This document shows, piece by piece, positions 8,505 through 18,359 of a DNA stretch of 64,000 bases. The notes beneath the pieces were generated by a model. The model made no database searches, was not told the DNA's origin, and saw nothing but the letters and a program-made list of their open reading frames with translations. Positions within the stretch are counted from its first letter, which is position 1; each line of letters begins with the position of its first letter. Made by a program: the position numbers and the translations under genes. The DNA is from Pedobacter sp. ASV12 (GTDB taxonomy: Bacteria; Bacteroidota; Bacteroidia; Sphingobacteriales; Sphingobacteriaceae), in assembly GCF_016429155.1 (NCBI RefSeq), contig NZ_JAELUC010000006.1, positions 20,731 through 84,730 on the forward strand, written 5' to 3'.

Positions 8505-11500
8505 ATGAAGATACGCTTACTTTTTTTGTTTCTTTTCTTTCTTTCCAGCTTCGTTGCGGCACAGTCTAGGCTAAATAATAGTCGCCAGATAGGACTTTAC
8601 ACCTACATCTATAAATTAACCGATAAGGAAATGTTCAGTTTGGCAGGAGAAGGTAAATCGGTTATCAACGATGGTTTTTTGCATACGCTGATCGATAGCT
8701 TCAAAATCGATAAAAAATACGAAGACAAGCTTTCTTATGGTAATTATCTTTATGTAAGCCCCATAAAAAATAAGCTGAATTATAGTCTGGTCGACAAGCG
8801 CAATGCAAACCTGGTCATTGTCAATAATCAATATAACCTGCAGTTTTATATAACAGACCTCAAAGGTAATCTAGTATCTGATGCCAAGGTAGAGCTGGCC
8901 AATGGGCAAAAGGTAGTCTATAATCGGCAGACGCATCTTTATCAGTGTAGCTATAGCAAAAAAAGTCAGGTGGTTAAGGTAAGCTATCAGGGCGTGAGTA
9001 ATTTTTTTAGCTTCGAAATCAATAACCCACGCGAAGATTGGCCCTTTTTTAGGAAAATTGCCTATTCTTTTCCAATCAGATACATTTGGCAACCCTTTAA
9101 AAACTTGTTCAAAAAGAAATACAGATACCGGAAAGAAGAACTGCACTATCAGGGCTATATGGTTTTTAGCAAACCTAAATACAAACCCTTAGATACGGTT
9201 AAGTTTAAGGCCTATGTAGTGGATGCCAAAGGCGGAGCCATCAAAAACATAGCGGCTGATGTGCTCCTTTATGGCCAAGGCCGAGAAAGAAAGATGGGTA
9301 CGATTAACCCTTATCGTGAAGGGGGCTATGATTTTAGCTTTGTACTGACCGATAGCCTGCAGTTGGTGTTGGATAGGGATTACATCATCGATTTGGTAGC
9401 CAACAACGGCAAAAAAAGCAAACTTGTGCGCTCGAACTTTAGGTATGAAGACTACGAGCTCAAATCATTGGATTTTAAGGTAAGAACCGACAAAACCGTA
9501 CATCAAATAGGCTCGCCGCTTGCTGTTTTTATGAAGGCAACCGACGAAAACGAATTGGCTGTGCCTGATGGTCGCGTAGAAATAGTGGCCGTTACCAGCA
9601 GGGTTAGCGGTTATTTCGATCAGAAAGTATTTGTTCCAGATACGCTTTGGAAGAAGGAAATGAGGCTTGATCCGGTTGGCGAAACCAAATTGATATTACC
9701 CGACAGTATTTTTCCAAAGGCAACTATCGATTTTAGGTTAGCAATTGTTTTGCGAAACAGCAACAACGAAGTGCGAAGACAGGAGCAATCGCTTTCCTAT
9801 AGATACCAAAAAGAACAAAAACTGCAAGAAATTAAAGGAACTCTGCAAAAAGACAGCCTGCTGATTGCCTACAGGGAAAACGATCAGCAGCTGCCACAAC
9901 AGGCCAGCATAGTTGCTTATGCGGCATCGGGTGTACAGCTCGATTCGATGCAGCTAGCCTTGCCTGCTGCCTTAAAAGCCAATTACCATGCCGAATACTA
10001 TAAAGTGAAGCTGTTGAACGGCTTTAGCGATTCGATTTATCTTCGCAATTTTTCGCCTACGCTGAACATTGGTGCGCTGCAGACCAAAGACTCGTTAAAA
10101 GTGCTGGTCAATAATGAAAACAAAGTGCCTTTTTGGTACACCATCTTTTCTGGCGACCGTATTTTGTTGCAAGGCTATGCCAACCGGCTGGATACTGCCT
10201 TGAAGCATGGCACCAGCAAGGCTGCGCATATCCGCATCAATTACTTTTGGAACGAGCAAGAAAAAAGCCAAGAAGTAAGTGCCGCTTATAGTCCAAATTA
10301 CCTTAACGTCAAATTTATGGCGCCACCTGTAGTTTATCCGGGACAAAATGTAAAAATGCTGGTTAAAGTTACCGACATTGACAATAAGCCAGTGGCTGGT
10401 GCCGATGTTACTGCACAGGCTTTTACTGCTAAGTTTGGAAATGTTTCCTCTCCCTCGTTGCCCAATTTCTCAAAGCGTTATTTTGCCCGAAAAAGGAAAA
10501 GTTTATTGGAAATAGAAGAAGTAAGCGCCAATGGTGCGCTTCAGATGGATTGGCCAAAATGGGGCAGGGCTTTGGGCTTGGATACCATTGAATATTACAA
10601 ATTCATCCACCCTAGAGAAATCTACACCTATGTGGAGCAAATCAAAGGCGAATTGGCGCAGTTAGCTCCTTTTGTAATCGAAAAAGGCAACATTGATCCG
10701 GTAAGCATTGTGTATATAGACGAAGTACCTGTGTATTTTAGTCAGGCAGAACAATTGCAACGCTACGCTTTTGTAGTAAAGCCAGGCGTACACTCCATCA
10801 GGATGCGTACAGCTACCAAAATGATTTACCTGCGCGAGGTAGAAGTAGCCAAGGGAAGCAAAAAAGTGATTAGCGTGGAAGCCAATGTAGCCAATACCAA
10901 GGCGGAGGTAACGCTGCAGAAAAATGTATTGACACCAGACGAGGCTTCGTATTTGGAGCGGTTCATGATCAAAATCACCGATAATTTCCAGTCGGAGAAA
11001 ACGCAGCTCCGGGCAGATACCACATGGGTTTTGTTAAATCCTCCACCCATGGTTTCGCGTTCGAAAGAGCTATTGGTTGGGCCGTTTAAAGAAAATATCC
11101 TCGGCTTTGAAACCAAAGATTTTTCACACAATTTTATTAAGGAACCAGGCTATACCTATACTTTTTTGCCAGGATTGATCAAGCAAAAATCCTACGAAAG
11201 CCTACAGGTACCCAATTATGTAAAACGCGTATACAATCAACCGAAAAAACCGGCAGTACCTGTATCTTCTTCAGCCGTGGCTTTAGCCAATGTAGCCCAA
11301 AATGGTAACGATAATTTTAGCCAATATGCCTTAAAAAAAGGCGAAATCGATAGCATTTGGAACGAATACCTGAATTTGAGAAGCTATACAACTTTATTGT
11401 TCAGTAATGAAAGAACCACGAACAAGATGAAGGGAAGTTTGGTCATCGCCATAGATACAGCCTTTAAAAATAGATTGCCGTATATCAAAAACATCGTGGT

Positions 11501-14336
11501 CTATAAAAATAACCAACCCGATTTTATTCATATTTACCCTGGTAATACCACTGTTTTTCCCTATTTCGACGAAGGAAGCTACCGGATGCTGTTCTTGCTC
11601 AAAGATAATCGCTATTTCATGGCCGACGATGTTAATATTAAGGCTAATGGACAGAACTACCATGAGTGGAAAACTTTTAAGATTATGGCAGCCGATCGGT
11701 TGAGCAAAGAGCTTGATGCTTATATCAAAGCGGCCAAAAGCGGTGCTTACAATGCCATCGACGATAAAGTGCTTTACAATTACAACAGTATCAATATTGG
11801 CAAAAGCCTGCTCGTTAACCAGATGTATGGAAAAGTGATTGCCGCAAGCGACCAGTTGGCTTTGCCTGGAGCCTCGGTTAGGGTAGTTGGATTTGAACAA
11901 GGTACCGTAACAGGTGCCGATGGGCAGTTCAGCATCGCTGTTCCGGCAAACGGAAAGATCATTATTGCAGCCTTAGGTTTCGCAAGCAAGGAAATACCTA
12001 TAACCAATGGAAACATCGGAACTATTGCACTTGAGGATAGTAAAAACCAGTTGAATGAGGTTGTGGTAACGGGCTATGGCTACTCGGCCAAGCGCAGTTT
12101 AGCGATGGCATCAACTACGCTTGCTGCCAATGAGCTATCAGGACGTGTGGCAGGACTTAGCTTAAACAGTGATCAGGTGCGTTTGGTATTGAGGGGAAAC
12201 AGAAGCTTGCCCGATAATAACAAAGCCATGGTGGTGCTCGATGGGGTGGTAGTGCCTTATGAAATGATCAGCAAGCTGAGCCCCGAAGAAATAGACAACC
12301 TGAGCATGCTTAGCGGTAACGATGCAACTGCCATTTATGGAGCTATGGCGGCCAATGGCGTCATTTTGATTAAAACCAAAAAAGGAAATACAGCACTTGC
12401 CGAAACGGGAGAGCTGGTGGCGCAGCAACAGACCATGCGTCACAATTTCTCAGATGTTGGCTTTTGGCAGCCCCAATTGTTTACCGACGAAAATGGAAAT
12501 GCCAGCTTTAGCGTTAAGTTTCCAGACGATATTACCAATTGGAAAACCAGGGTAATTGCCATGAACGGCAATAAACAGAGTGGTTATGTCGAAACAGCTA
12601 TCAAATCATTTAAAACATTAAGCGCCAATTTTGTTTCGCCTTTGTTTGCCGTTAATGGCGATAGCATTAGGGTGCTGGGCAAACTGATGAATTATACGCC
12701 CTTGGAAGAAAAAATGAACCGCAGGTTTGTCTATAACGGAAAAGAGCTGCTCAATGGAGAAGTAGGTTTTAAAAATGCCCACATTGATACGATGGCTATT
12801 GCGGTATATGGAAAAGACAGCTTGAGCTTTGAATACACATTGAAACAAAGCAATGGTTATTTTGATGGAGAAACCAGGAAAGTGCCTGTGGTTGAGGCAG
12901 GTGTAAAAGAAACCAAAGGTTATTTTGCTGCTTTCTTGCGCGATACAACCGTTAATTATGAATTTGATAAGAAACTGGGCAATATTACCCTAAAGGCTGA
13001 AGCTTCAGTTTTTCCGTCGTTGCTCGATGAAATGACCAAGCTGCGCAACTATGAATACCTCTGCAATGAGCAGTTGGCCTCCAAACTCAAAGCCCTGCTC
13101 CTCGAAAAGAAAGTAAGAAAATACCTCGATGAGCCTTTTACGCACGAAAAAGACATTGCATTTATTCTTAAAAAGCTTAGGCAGAACAGAAGACCCGAAG
13201 GCACTTGGGGCTGGTGGACAAACAGCAGCGAAGAAATGTGGATCAGTCTGCACGTTGTAGAAGCCCTATTAATGGCCGAAAAGGACGGCTATCCAATTGT
13301 GCTCGACAAAAAAGTGCTTTACGCCTATTTGGTTAATAAACTGGCTGTAAATGCAGACCTGAGCCAATTGCCAACAGTGAAACTGCTTTATCTGCTGGAT
13401 AATAAGAACTATATTAAAGATTGGGTATTGGCCATTGCAAAAGCCAAAACAACCGAAAAGCCATCGCTGTACAGCAACCTGCAGCTGATGCACCTCAAGC
13501 AAATGGCCGGTTTGCAGGCAAATGTCGATTCGTTGCTGTTGCTGAAGAAACAAACCATGTTTGGCAATTTTTATTGGGGCGAAGAAAATCATCGTTTCTG
13601 GAACAACAGCATCCAGAATACCTTGTTGGCCTACCAGATTTTGAAGGCCGATGGTGGCCATACCAACGAACTCGAGAAAATACAGCTTTACTTTTTAGAG
13701 CAACGTAAAAACGGACAATGGCGCAACACCTACGAATCGTCACTAATTTTAGAAACCATATTGCCCGAAATGCTTGCCACAAATCCAAAAGGAACACCGG
13801 CTAGCATAACCATCGGCCAAGAAACCGTTAGCACTTTTCCTTTTAGCAAAACGCTTGGCAATGCAAGCGGGTTTAGCTTGACAAAAAAAGGAGGAACGCC
13901 TATATATTTTACGGCTTATCAACAATTCCAAAATCCTAAACCCGAAAAATTGGGCAAGGATTTTACAGTGAGTTCAACTTTTATGCAAAAAGGAGCCAAG
14001 GTAAAACAGCTCAAAGCCGGAACTTTGGCTACGCTCAGCGTAGAAGTAGAGGTAAGGGCCGATGCGGATTATGTGATGATTGAAATCCCTATTCCTGCAG
14101 GCTGTTCTTACGAAAACAAATTACAGTCGTTTTGGGGCGTTGAAACACACCGCGAATATTTTAGGGAAAAAACGGCAATCTTCTGTACTAAGCTCAAACA
14201 GGGCAAGTATACTTTTAACATCGACCTGATGCCACGCTATTCGGGTAGTTATGTGCTTAATCCGGCAAAGGCCGAAATGATGTATTTTCCAGTATTCTTT
14301 GGTAGGGAAGGGATGAAAAAGGTTGGAATAAATTAA
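8505..14336 (+). CDS. Giant alpha-2-macroglobulin-like protein with embedded CarboxypepD_reg and TonB-plug domains
   Basis: About 1943 residues from ATG 8505 (signal peptide MKIRLLFLFLFFLSSFVAAQ). The N-terminal third holds MG-type beta-sandwich domains, including an MG2 segment (GYMVFSKPKYKPLDTVKFKA region). Residues about 1108-1180 are a CarboxypepD_reg-like beta-sandwich (LPGASVRVVGFEQGTVTGADG), followed by a SusC/TonB plug-like domain (about 1183-1295; VVVTGYG and DATAIYGAMAANGVILIKTKKG). The macroglobulin core then resumes with DVGFWQPQLFTDENG (about 1312), and C1520-N-E-Q1523 matches the CxEQ thioester motif. No beta-barrel follows the plug. Probably periplasmic or outer-membrane associated, trapping foreign proteases. 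The TTG at 8448 is a less likely start. Confidence 0.88.
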   Translation: MKIRLLFLFLFFLSSFVAAQSRLNNSRQIGLYTYIYKLTDKEMFSLAGEGKSVINDGFLHTLIDSFKIDKKYEDKLSYGNYLYVSPIKNKLNYSLVDKRNANLVIVNNQYNLQFYITDLKGNLVSDAKVELANGQKVVYNRQTHLYQCSYSKKSQVVKVSYQGVSNFFSFEINNPREDWPFFRKIAYSFPIRYIWQPFKNLFKKKYRYRKEELHYQGYMVFSKPKYKPLDTVKFKAYVVDAKGGAIKNIAADVLLYGQGRERKMGTINPYREGGYDFSFVLTDSLQLVLDRDYIIDLVANNGKKSKLVRSNFRYEDYELKSLDFKVRTDKTVHQIGSPLAVFMKATDENELAVPDGRVEIVAVTSRVSGYFDQKVFVPDTLWKKEMRLDPVGETKLILPDSIFPKATIDFRLAIVLRNSNNEVRRQEQSLSYRYQKEQKLQEIKGTLQKDSLLIAYRENDQQLPQQASIVAYAASGVQLDSMQLALPAALKANYHAEYYKVKLLNGFSDSIYLRNFSPTLNIGALQTKDSLKVLVNNENKVPFWYTIFSGDRILLQGYANRLDTALKHGTSKAAHIRINYFWNEQEKSQEVSAAYSPNYLNVKFMAPPVVYPGQNVKMLVKVTDIDNKPVAGADVTAQAFTAKFGNVSSPSLPNFSKRYFARKRKSLLEIEEVSANGALQMDWPKWGRALGLDTIEYYKFIHPREIYTYVEQIKGELAQLAPFVIEKGNIDPVSIVYIDEVPVYFSQAEQLQRYAFVVKPGVHSIRMRTATKMIYLREVEVAKGSKKVISVEANVANTKAEVTLQKNVLTPDEASYLERFMIKITDNFQSEKTQLRADTTWVLLNPPPMVSRSKELLVGPFKENILGFETKDFSHNFIKEPGYTYTFLPGLIKQKSYESLQVPNYVKRVYNQPKKPAVPVSSSAVALANVAQNGNDNFSQYALKKGEIDSIWNEYLNLRSYTTLLFSNERTTNKMKGSLVIAIDTAFKNRLPYIKNIVVYKNNQPDFIHIYPGNTTVFPYFDEGSYRMLFLLKDNRYFMADDVNIKANGQNYHEWKTFKIMAADRLSKELDAYIKAAKSGAYNAIDDKVLYNYNSINIGKSLLVNQMYGKVIAASDQLALPGASVRVVGFEQGTVTGADGQFSIAVPANGKIIIAALGFASKEIPITNGNIGTIALEDSKNQLNEVVVTGYGYSAKRSLAMASTTLAANELSGRVAGLSLNSDQVRLVLRGNRSLPDNNKAMVVLDGVVVPYEMISKLSPEEIDNLSMLSGNDATAIYGAMAANGVILIKTKKGNTALAETGELVAQQQTMRHNFSDVGFWQPQLFTDENGNASFSVKFPDDITNWKTRVIAMNGNKQSGYVETAIKSFKTLSANFVSPLFAVNGDSIRVLGKLMNYTPLEEKMNRRFVYNGKELLNGEVGFKNAHIDTMAIAVYGKDSLSFEYTLKQSNGYFDGETRKVPVVEAGVKETKGYFAAFLRDTTVNYEFDKKLGNITLKAEASVFPSLLDEMTKLRNYEYLCNEQLASKLKALLLEKKVRKYLDEPFTHEKDIAFILKKLRQNRRPEGTWGWWTNSSEEMWISLHVVEALLMAEKDGYPIVLDKKVLYAYLVNKLAVNADLSQLPTVKLLYLLDNKNYIKDWVLAIAKAKTTEKPSLYSNLQLMHLKQMAGLQANVDSLLLLKKQTMFGNFYWGEENHRFWNNSIQNTLLAYQILKADGGHTNELEKIQLYFLEQRKNGQWRNTYESSLILETILPEMLATNPKGTPASITIGQETVSTFPFSKTLGNASGFSLTKKGGTPIYFTAYQQFQNPKPEKLGKDFTVSSTFMQKGAKVKQLKAGTLATLSVEVEVRADADYVMIEIPIPAGCSYENKLQSFWGVETHREYFREKTAIFCTKLKQGKYTFNIDLMPRYSGSYVLNPAKAEMMYFPVFFGREGMKKVGIN

Positions 14337-14380
14337 TTGAGCTTATGGAAACTATACTAAATGCATCCTATTAAGAATTA

Positions 14381-15124
14381 ATGCTTATGTCGCCACTTAA
14401 AATTTCTATACCCGAGCCCTGCACCCAAAACTGGGCAAGTATGAGCCCAGCCGAAAAGGGGCGCTATTGCAACTCATGTGAGAAAGAGGTCGTCGATTTT
14501 AGAAATTGGACAAGCGAAGAACTGAAAGATTGGTTCTTCAATGATAAAGGAACAACATGTGGCTTGTTTTTTCAGGAACAAATCACTGTGGGTAGTCCGC
14601 CTGTCAAAAAATCGCGCTGGAGCTTGGTCAAAGGTGTATTTGTAGCCTCTTGTCTTACCTTATTTGCTAGCTCAAAAGCGTATTCAAAACAAGCATTAGC
14701 AACCGTATATGAAGAAAACAAAGCATCCAAATCTAATTTTACAGTTAAAGATTCAGAAACAGATACTTTAGTGACGATTAGTGGGCGAGTGAAAGATTTT
14801 AATGATAAAATAGATTTGCTAAATGTAAAAGTGTGGACATTAAGCGGGCAAAAAACAGTGACCGATGCTTATGGAAGATTCTGCTTAGAGGCCAAAGTTA
14901 AAAAAGAAGGCAAAGTTGTGTTGTTTTTCGATTATGTAGGATATCGAACCAAAGAACTTGTTTTAAATCCTGGAGAAACTGAAAACCTGAAAATAGAGTT
15001 GGGTATGCCCGAAGAGCAAAAAAGACTGGTTTTAGGCGGAGCTGTATTGATCCAGGTGAAAAAACCTTCTTTTCCCAAACGCGTCTGGAACTTTATCAAA
15101 AGGCCGTTTGTTAAACATCATTGA
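14381..15124 (+). CDS. Carboxypeptidase-regulatory-like domain protein with Cys-rich N-terminus
   Basis: 247-residue protein. The N-terminus (ISIPEPCTQNW, KGRYCNSCEKEVVDFRNW, then GTTCGLFF) is a short Cys module I recognise from many Bacteroidota regulatory-domain and TonB-like proteins; its CxxC could bind metal. A single membrane segment lies at about residues 83-102 (VKGVFVASCLTLFASSKAYS), and the C-terminal half is a CarboxypepD_reg-like beta-sandwich (TISGRVKDFNDKIDLLNVKV). It follows the macroglobulin gene by 44 bases on the same strand and may act with it. Its last 14 bases overlap the convergent WD40 gene. The start may be ATG 14381 or 14387. Confidence 0.75.
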   Translation: MLMSPLKISIPEPCTQNWASMSPAEKGRYCNSCEKEVVDFRNWTSEELKDWFFNDKGTTCGLFFQEQITVGSPPVKKSRWSLVKGVFVASCLTLFASSKAYSKQALATVYEENKASKSNFTVKDSETDTLVTISGRVKDFNDKIDLLNVKVWTLSGQKTVTDAYGRFCLEAKVKKEGKVVLFFDYVGYRTKELVLNPGETENLKIELGMPEEQKRLVLGGAVLIQVKKPSFPKRVWNFIKRPFVKHH

Positions 15125-16013
15125 AGTCCCAAACCATAATTTTTTTATCATCGCCGGTAGAGATCAGGTGTTCACCGGTTTTTGACCAGATGATCTTATT
15201 GATGGAGTGCGTATGGCCAATGCCCACTTTGTCGATATTGAGGATTTTATAGAGCTTAAAGTTTTCGGCATCCCAAAGCTTGATGCTCTTGTCTTGGCTT
15301 CCTGTGGCAAAATAAGGAAGCTTAGGGTGGAAAATGATATCGTAAATGGCAAACAGATGGGCTGGAATGGTTTGTTTCAGTTCGTAATCGGGTAGGCTCC
15401 AAATGCGCAGCTGGGCATCGCGGCCACCGGTAATCAGGTATTTTCCCTCAGGGTGATAAGCCAATGAAGTAGCTGGTAGGGTATGGCCATCCAATTCGTG
15501 CTTCGGACTGTAATCGGCCAAATTATAAATGCGGATGAAGCCGTCTTTGCAGGCAAAAGCCACTTCGGTTTCGTTGGGCGAAATGGCGATGGCCCGGACG
15601 GTTTCTTTAGCCACCTGAACGCGGTAAATTTCCTTCAAATCGGCCAGCGACCATACGGCAACCGTGCCATCTTCGCCGGCTGTAAGCAATTCGTTTTTGC
15701 TTTTTACGGTTTGGATGTTGAAAATAGGCTTGGTATGGGCATTGATTCGCGCCACAACTTCCTGCTTTACAAAATCGAATACACTAAAAGCACCACTCCG
15801 TTCGCCAATAAACAGCTGGTCGTTGTAATAGTGTAGGCAGTAAACCGAACTCTGAACCGGCAATTTAACCATGATGAAAGCCAATTTTTCAAGCGACCAT
15901 TCTACCACGCCTTTATCATTGCCTGCGCTAAAAAATAGGCCTTCCTTGCCCGAATTGGCTAAAGCATATACCGGATTTTGGTGGCCTGAAAGCGTGCGGA
16001 GGTGTTTGAGCAT
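15111..16013 (-). CDS. WD40 repeat protein
   Basis: 300 residues made almost entirely of WD40 repeats, about seven, consistent with one beta-propeller; examples are LRIWSLPDYE, IKLWDAENFK and IMVWDFNDV with the preceding GH dipeptides (GHTLPATSLAYHPEGKYLITGG). No signal peptide or enzymatic domain, so it is likely a cytosolic scaffold. It is transcribed before, and 21 bases from, a small membrane-protein gene. Function not inferable beyond protein-protein interaction. Confidence 0.9.
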   Translation of the reverse strand: MLKHLRTLSGHQNPVYALANSGKEGLFFSAGNDKGVVEWSLEKLAFIMVKLPVQSSVYCLHYYNDQLFIGERSGAFSVFDFVKQEVVARINAHTKPIFNIQTVKSKNELLTAGEDGTVAVWSLADLKEIYRVQVAKETVRAIAISPNETEVAFACKDGFIRIYNLADYSPKHELDGHTLPATSLAYHPEGKYLITGGRDAQLRIWSLPDYELKQTIPAHLFAIYDIIFHPKLPYFATGSQDKSIKLWDAENFKLYKILNIDKVGIGHTHSINKIIWSKTGEHLISTGDDKKIMVWDFNDV

Positions 16014-16034
16014 ATAGGGTATTGCGATTATAGA

Positions 16035-16568
16035 TTAGTTGCTATATATCTTTGGGAATCCTTTTTCGACGCTGAATTCGTCAAGCTGGATTTCGCTTAA
16101 TAAATTATATACCGAGAGCCATTCACTGGCTTTAATGGCGATTGTACTTTGAAACACAGTTTCTCGGAGCTTGGTTTCTTTTTGATAAGAGCCAAACCAT
16201 AGTTTCACATCCTCTTCGGTTTGGGTTTCGTCAACGGGCCATGCTTCTATCAAGCTGTACTTTTCCGTTTTAAGTTTGGTTTTCCAAAGGCCATATGAAT
16301 GCTGATAGGATACGTGGGTAACATTAACTATGATGATCTCCTCTCCAAAAATATTCCAGATCAGGTATTTTCCTAGGCTAAAAAAATAAATAAGCGGCAA
16401 TAAAAAAATAAGTGGAGCGGGACCGTCTTTTTGCATCGAAATGGCCAACCACAGTAGCGTCACAAATGCGCCTAAATTGAAAAGTGTAAACAATACCTTC
16501 ACATAGCGATTCGTAGAGACCGAGCTCCTGATGTATACGTTAAAAATATCAGCGTTGATTACAGTCAT
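16035..16568 (-). CDS. Hypothetical membrane protein
   Basis: 177 residues. Two hydrophobic segments near the N-terminus (about 25-47, VLFTLFNLGAFVTLLWLAIS, and about 51-75, APLIFLLPLIYFFSLGKYLI) are followed by a soluble C-terminal domain rich in beta-strand-like sequence. This layout resembles small membrane-anchored PH-like proteins, but I cannot assign a family. It lies between hisIE and the WD40 gene on the same strand. Confidence 0.7.
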   Translation of the reverse strand: MTVINADIFNVYIRSSVSTNRYVKVLFTLFNLGAFVTLLWLAISMQKDGPAPLIFLLPLIYFFSLGKYLIWNIFGEEIIIVNVTHVSYQHSYGLWKTKLKTEKYSLIEAWPVDETQTEEDVKLWFGSYQKETKLRETVFQSTIAIKASEWLSVYNLLSEIQLDEFSVEKGFPKIYSN

Positions 16569-16646
16569 TTGAGTTTTGATGGAATAAAGTATAAGGCGAA
16601 AGTATAGGGGCTGAGGCCTTTCGCGTTTTGCTTTAGTCTTTACGCG

Positions 16647-17249
16647 CTACTTATGTCTCTTTTCCAGGTTAAGCCCGATGTCTGCGAGTGTTTTTCCTTT
16701 GGCTTTTAGTAAAACCAGGAGATGAAATACCAGGTCGGAGGCCTCGTTTATGAAATCTTCGTCGGTTTCGTTTAAGGCGGCGATAACCGTTTCTACACCC
16801 TCTTCGCCAACTTTTTGGGCAATTTTGTTAAGGCCTTTTTGGCGAAGCTTGTTTACATAAGATTCGGCGCTTGGGTTTTCAAAACGGTCTTTGATGATGT
16901 TTTCCAGCTCGAAAATAAAGTTCTGGTTGTAGGCGGTATTGAAACAGCTGCGGGTTCCGGTGTGGCAGGTTGGCCCAACCGGACTTGCCTTAATCAGCAA
17001 GGTGTCTTGATCGCAATCGGAAGCAATGGATTTGACGAAAAGAAAATTGCCACTCTCTTCGCCCTTGGTCCACAAACGGTTTTTGCTGCGCGAAAAGAAA
17101 GTAACCTTGCCTTCGGCCTGTGTTTTGGCTAAAGCTTCGGCATTCATGTAGCCCAGCATCAGCACTTCTAAAGTTTGCTCATCCTGGATCACTACAGGGA
17201 TTAATCCATTTGTTTTTCCCCAGTCGAGGGAAGTTATGTTGTCTGTCAT
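16647..17249 (-). CDS. hisIE: Bifunctional phosphoribosyl-AMP cyclohydrolase / phosphoribosyl-ATP pyrophosphatase HisIE
   Basis: Steps 2 and 3 of histidine synthesis in one chain (200 residues from ATG 17249; a longer frame to 17285 is open). The HisI half contains the metal and substrate motif SDCDQDT and the CHTGTRSCF cysteines; the HisE half contains VGEEGVETVIAAL and an EASDLVFHLLVLL helix. Last gene of the his operon, following hisF by about 45 bases. Confidence 0.95.
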   Translation of the reverse strand: MTDNITSLDWGKTNGLIPVVIQDEQTLEVLMLGYMNAEALAKTQAEGKVTFFSRSKNRLWTKGEESGNFLFVKSIASDCDQDTLLIKASPVGPTCHTGTRSCFNTAYNQNFIFELENIIKDRFENPSAESYVNKLRQKGLNKIAQKVGEEGVETVIAALNETDEDFINEASDLVFHLLVLLKAKGKTLADIGLNLEKRHK

Positions 17250-17294
17250 TTTGTTTGTCGTTTCGAGGTATGAGGCCATCTTCACAATCTAGGC

Positions 17295-18089
17295 TTATAA
17301 CCTTACCGGAATATCGTGTTTTTTTAATTCTTGTTTAAGATCTGGGATCAAAATCTCTCCGTAATGAAAAACCGAAGCCGCCAAGGCTGCATCTACGCCC
17401 GCTTGTTGAAAAACCGTTGTAAAGTGCTCGATTTTTCCGGCGCCACCCGAGGCAATGATGGGGATGTTGATCATTTTGTTGATTTTGTCCAACAAATCGC
17501 AGTCGAAGCCTTGCTTGGTGCCATCGTGGTCCATCGAAGTTAGTAGGATTTCGCCAGCGCCCAAATTCTCCGCTCTTTTAATCCAGTCTTCGGTTTCGAG
17601 TTCGGTCATTAACCGGCCTCCATTTAAGTGCACGCGGTTTTTGCCGTCGATGTGTTTGGTGTCTACCGCCAAAACTACAAACTGAACGCCAAAGGCCTTG
17701 GCCAAATCTTCAATCAGCTGGGGGTTGCGCACGGCGGCCGAATTGATGCTGATTTTATCGGCGCCAGCATTGAGCAAGGCCTCCGCATCGGCAATTTCGC
17801 TGATGCCACCACCAATGGTAAAGGGGATGTTCAGTTGCCTAGCCACGGCTTTTACCATTTCGATCATGGTTTTGCGCCTTTCGTGGGTTGCGGTAATGTC
17901 TAGGAAAACCAGTTCATCAGCACCTTGCTGGGCATATTGCGCGGCCAGTTCAACGGGGTCGCCCGCATCGCGCAGGTCTACGAAGTTGACTCCCTTTACG
18001 GTACGTCCATCCTTTACATCAAGACAGGGGATTATTCTTTTGGATAAGCCGCCACTTGTTAGAGGGAGTTTTGTTGATTGCTTAATCAA
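17295..18089 (-). CDS. hisF: Imidazole glycerol phosphate synthase cyclase subunit HisF
   Basis: Cyclase half of IGP synthase; with HisH it makes imidazole-glycerol phosphate and AICAR. The (beta/alpha)8 barrel shows catalytic Asp residues in [15 protein letters not shown] and VLAVDTK, plus the phosphate-binding loops GGGIS and ASGGAG and the [12 protein letters not shown] segment. The 264 residues include about 16 extra N-terminal residues compared with the usual start at the RIIPCLD strand; this extension overlaps the end of the small membrane gene upstream by 8 bases. Confidence 0.97.
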   Translation of the reverse strand: MIKQSTKLPLTSGGLSKRIIPCLDVKDGRTVKGVNFVDLRDAGDPVELAAQYAQQGADELVFLDITATHERRKTMIEMVKAVARQLNIPFTIGGGISEIADAEALLNAGADKISINSAAVRNPQLIEDLAKAFGVQFVVLAVDTKHIDGKNRVHLNGGRLMTELETEDWIKRAENLGAGEILLTSMDHDGTKQGFDCDLLDKINKMINIPIIASGGAGKIEHFTTVFQQAGVDAALAASVFHYGEILIPDLKQELKKHDIPVRL

Positions 18090-18318
18090 AATATTGTTGT
18101 TTAATGGAAGGTTTTATCCTTTTTCCGATACCAAGGCCTGTTAAAATTAGTCCAATTAGGATAGTAGGAAGCCATAAAAAGAAAGCATATTGACCTGTAA
18201 CAGACATCAGCTGGGTACAATTTCCTTGATAAGTAAACATATAGGCTCCCCAAAAGAACATTGCAATACCCAAAAGCGCGATAAATATTCCTATTGTTAG
18301 CAGATTGATGAACTTCAT
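18082..18318 (-). CDS. Small two-helix membrane protein inside the his operon
   Basis: 78 residues with two hydrophobic helices (about 4-30, [20 protein letters not shown], and 44-64, [20 protein letters not shown]) joined by a short loop containing a single Cys (YQGNCTQ). The C-terminus is basic ([11 protein letters not shown]). It lies between hisA and hisF and overlaps the hisF start by 8 bases, which implies translational coupling. No named family recognised; its role in or beside histidine synthesis is unknown. Confidence 0.7.
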   Translation of the reverse strand: MKFINLLTIGIFIALLGIAMFFWGAYMFTYQGNCTQLMSVTGQYAFFLWLPTILIGLILTGLGIGKRIKPSIKQQYFD

Positions 18319-18359
18319 AAAGGCGTAAAATTAGATTGCTTCTTTTCTTTCGATGACAT

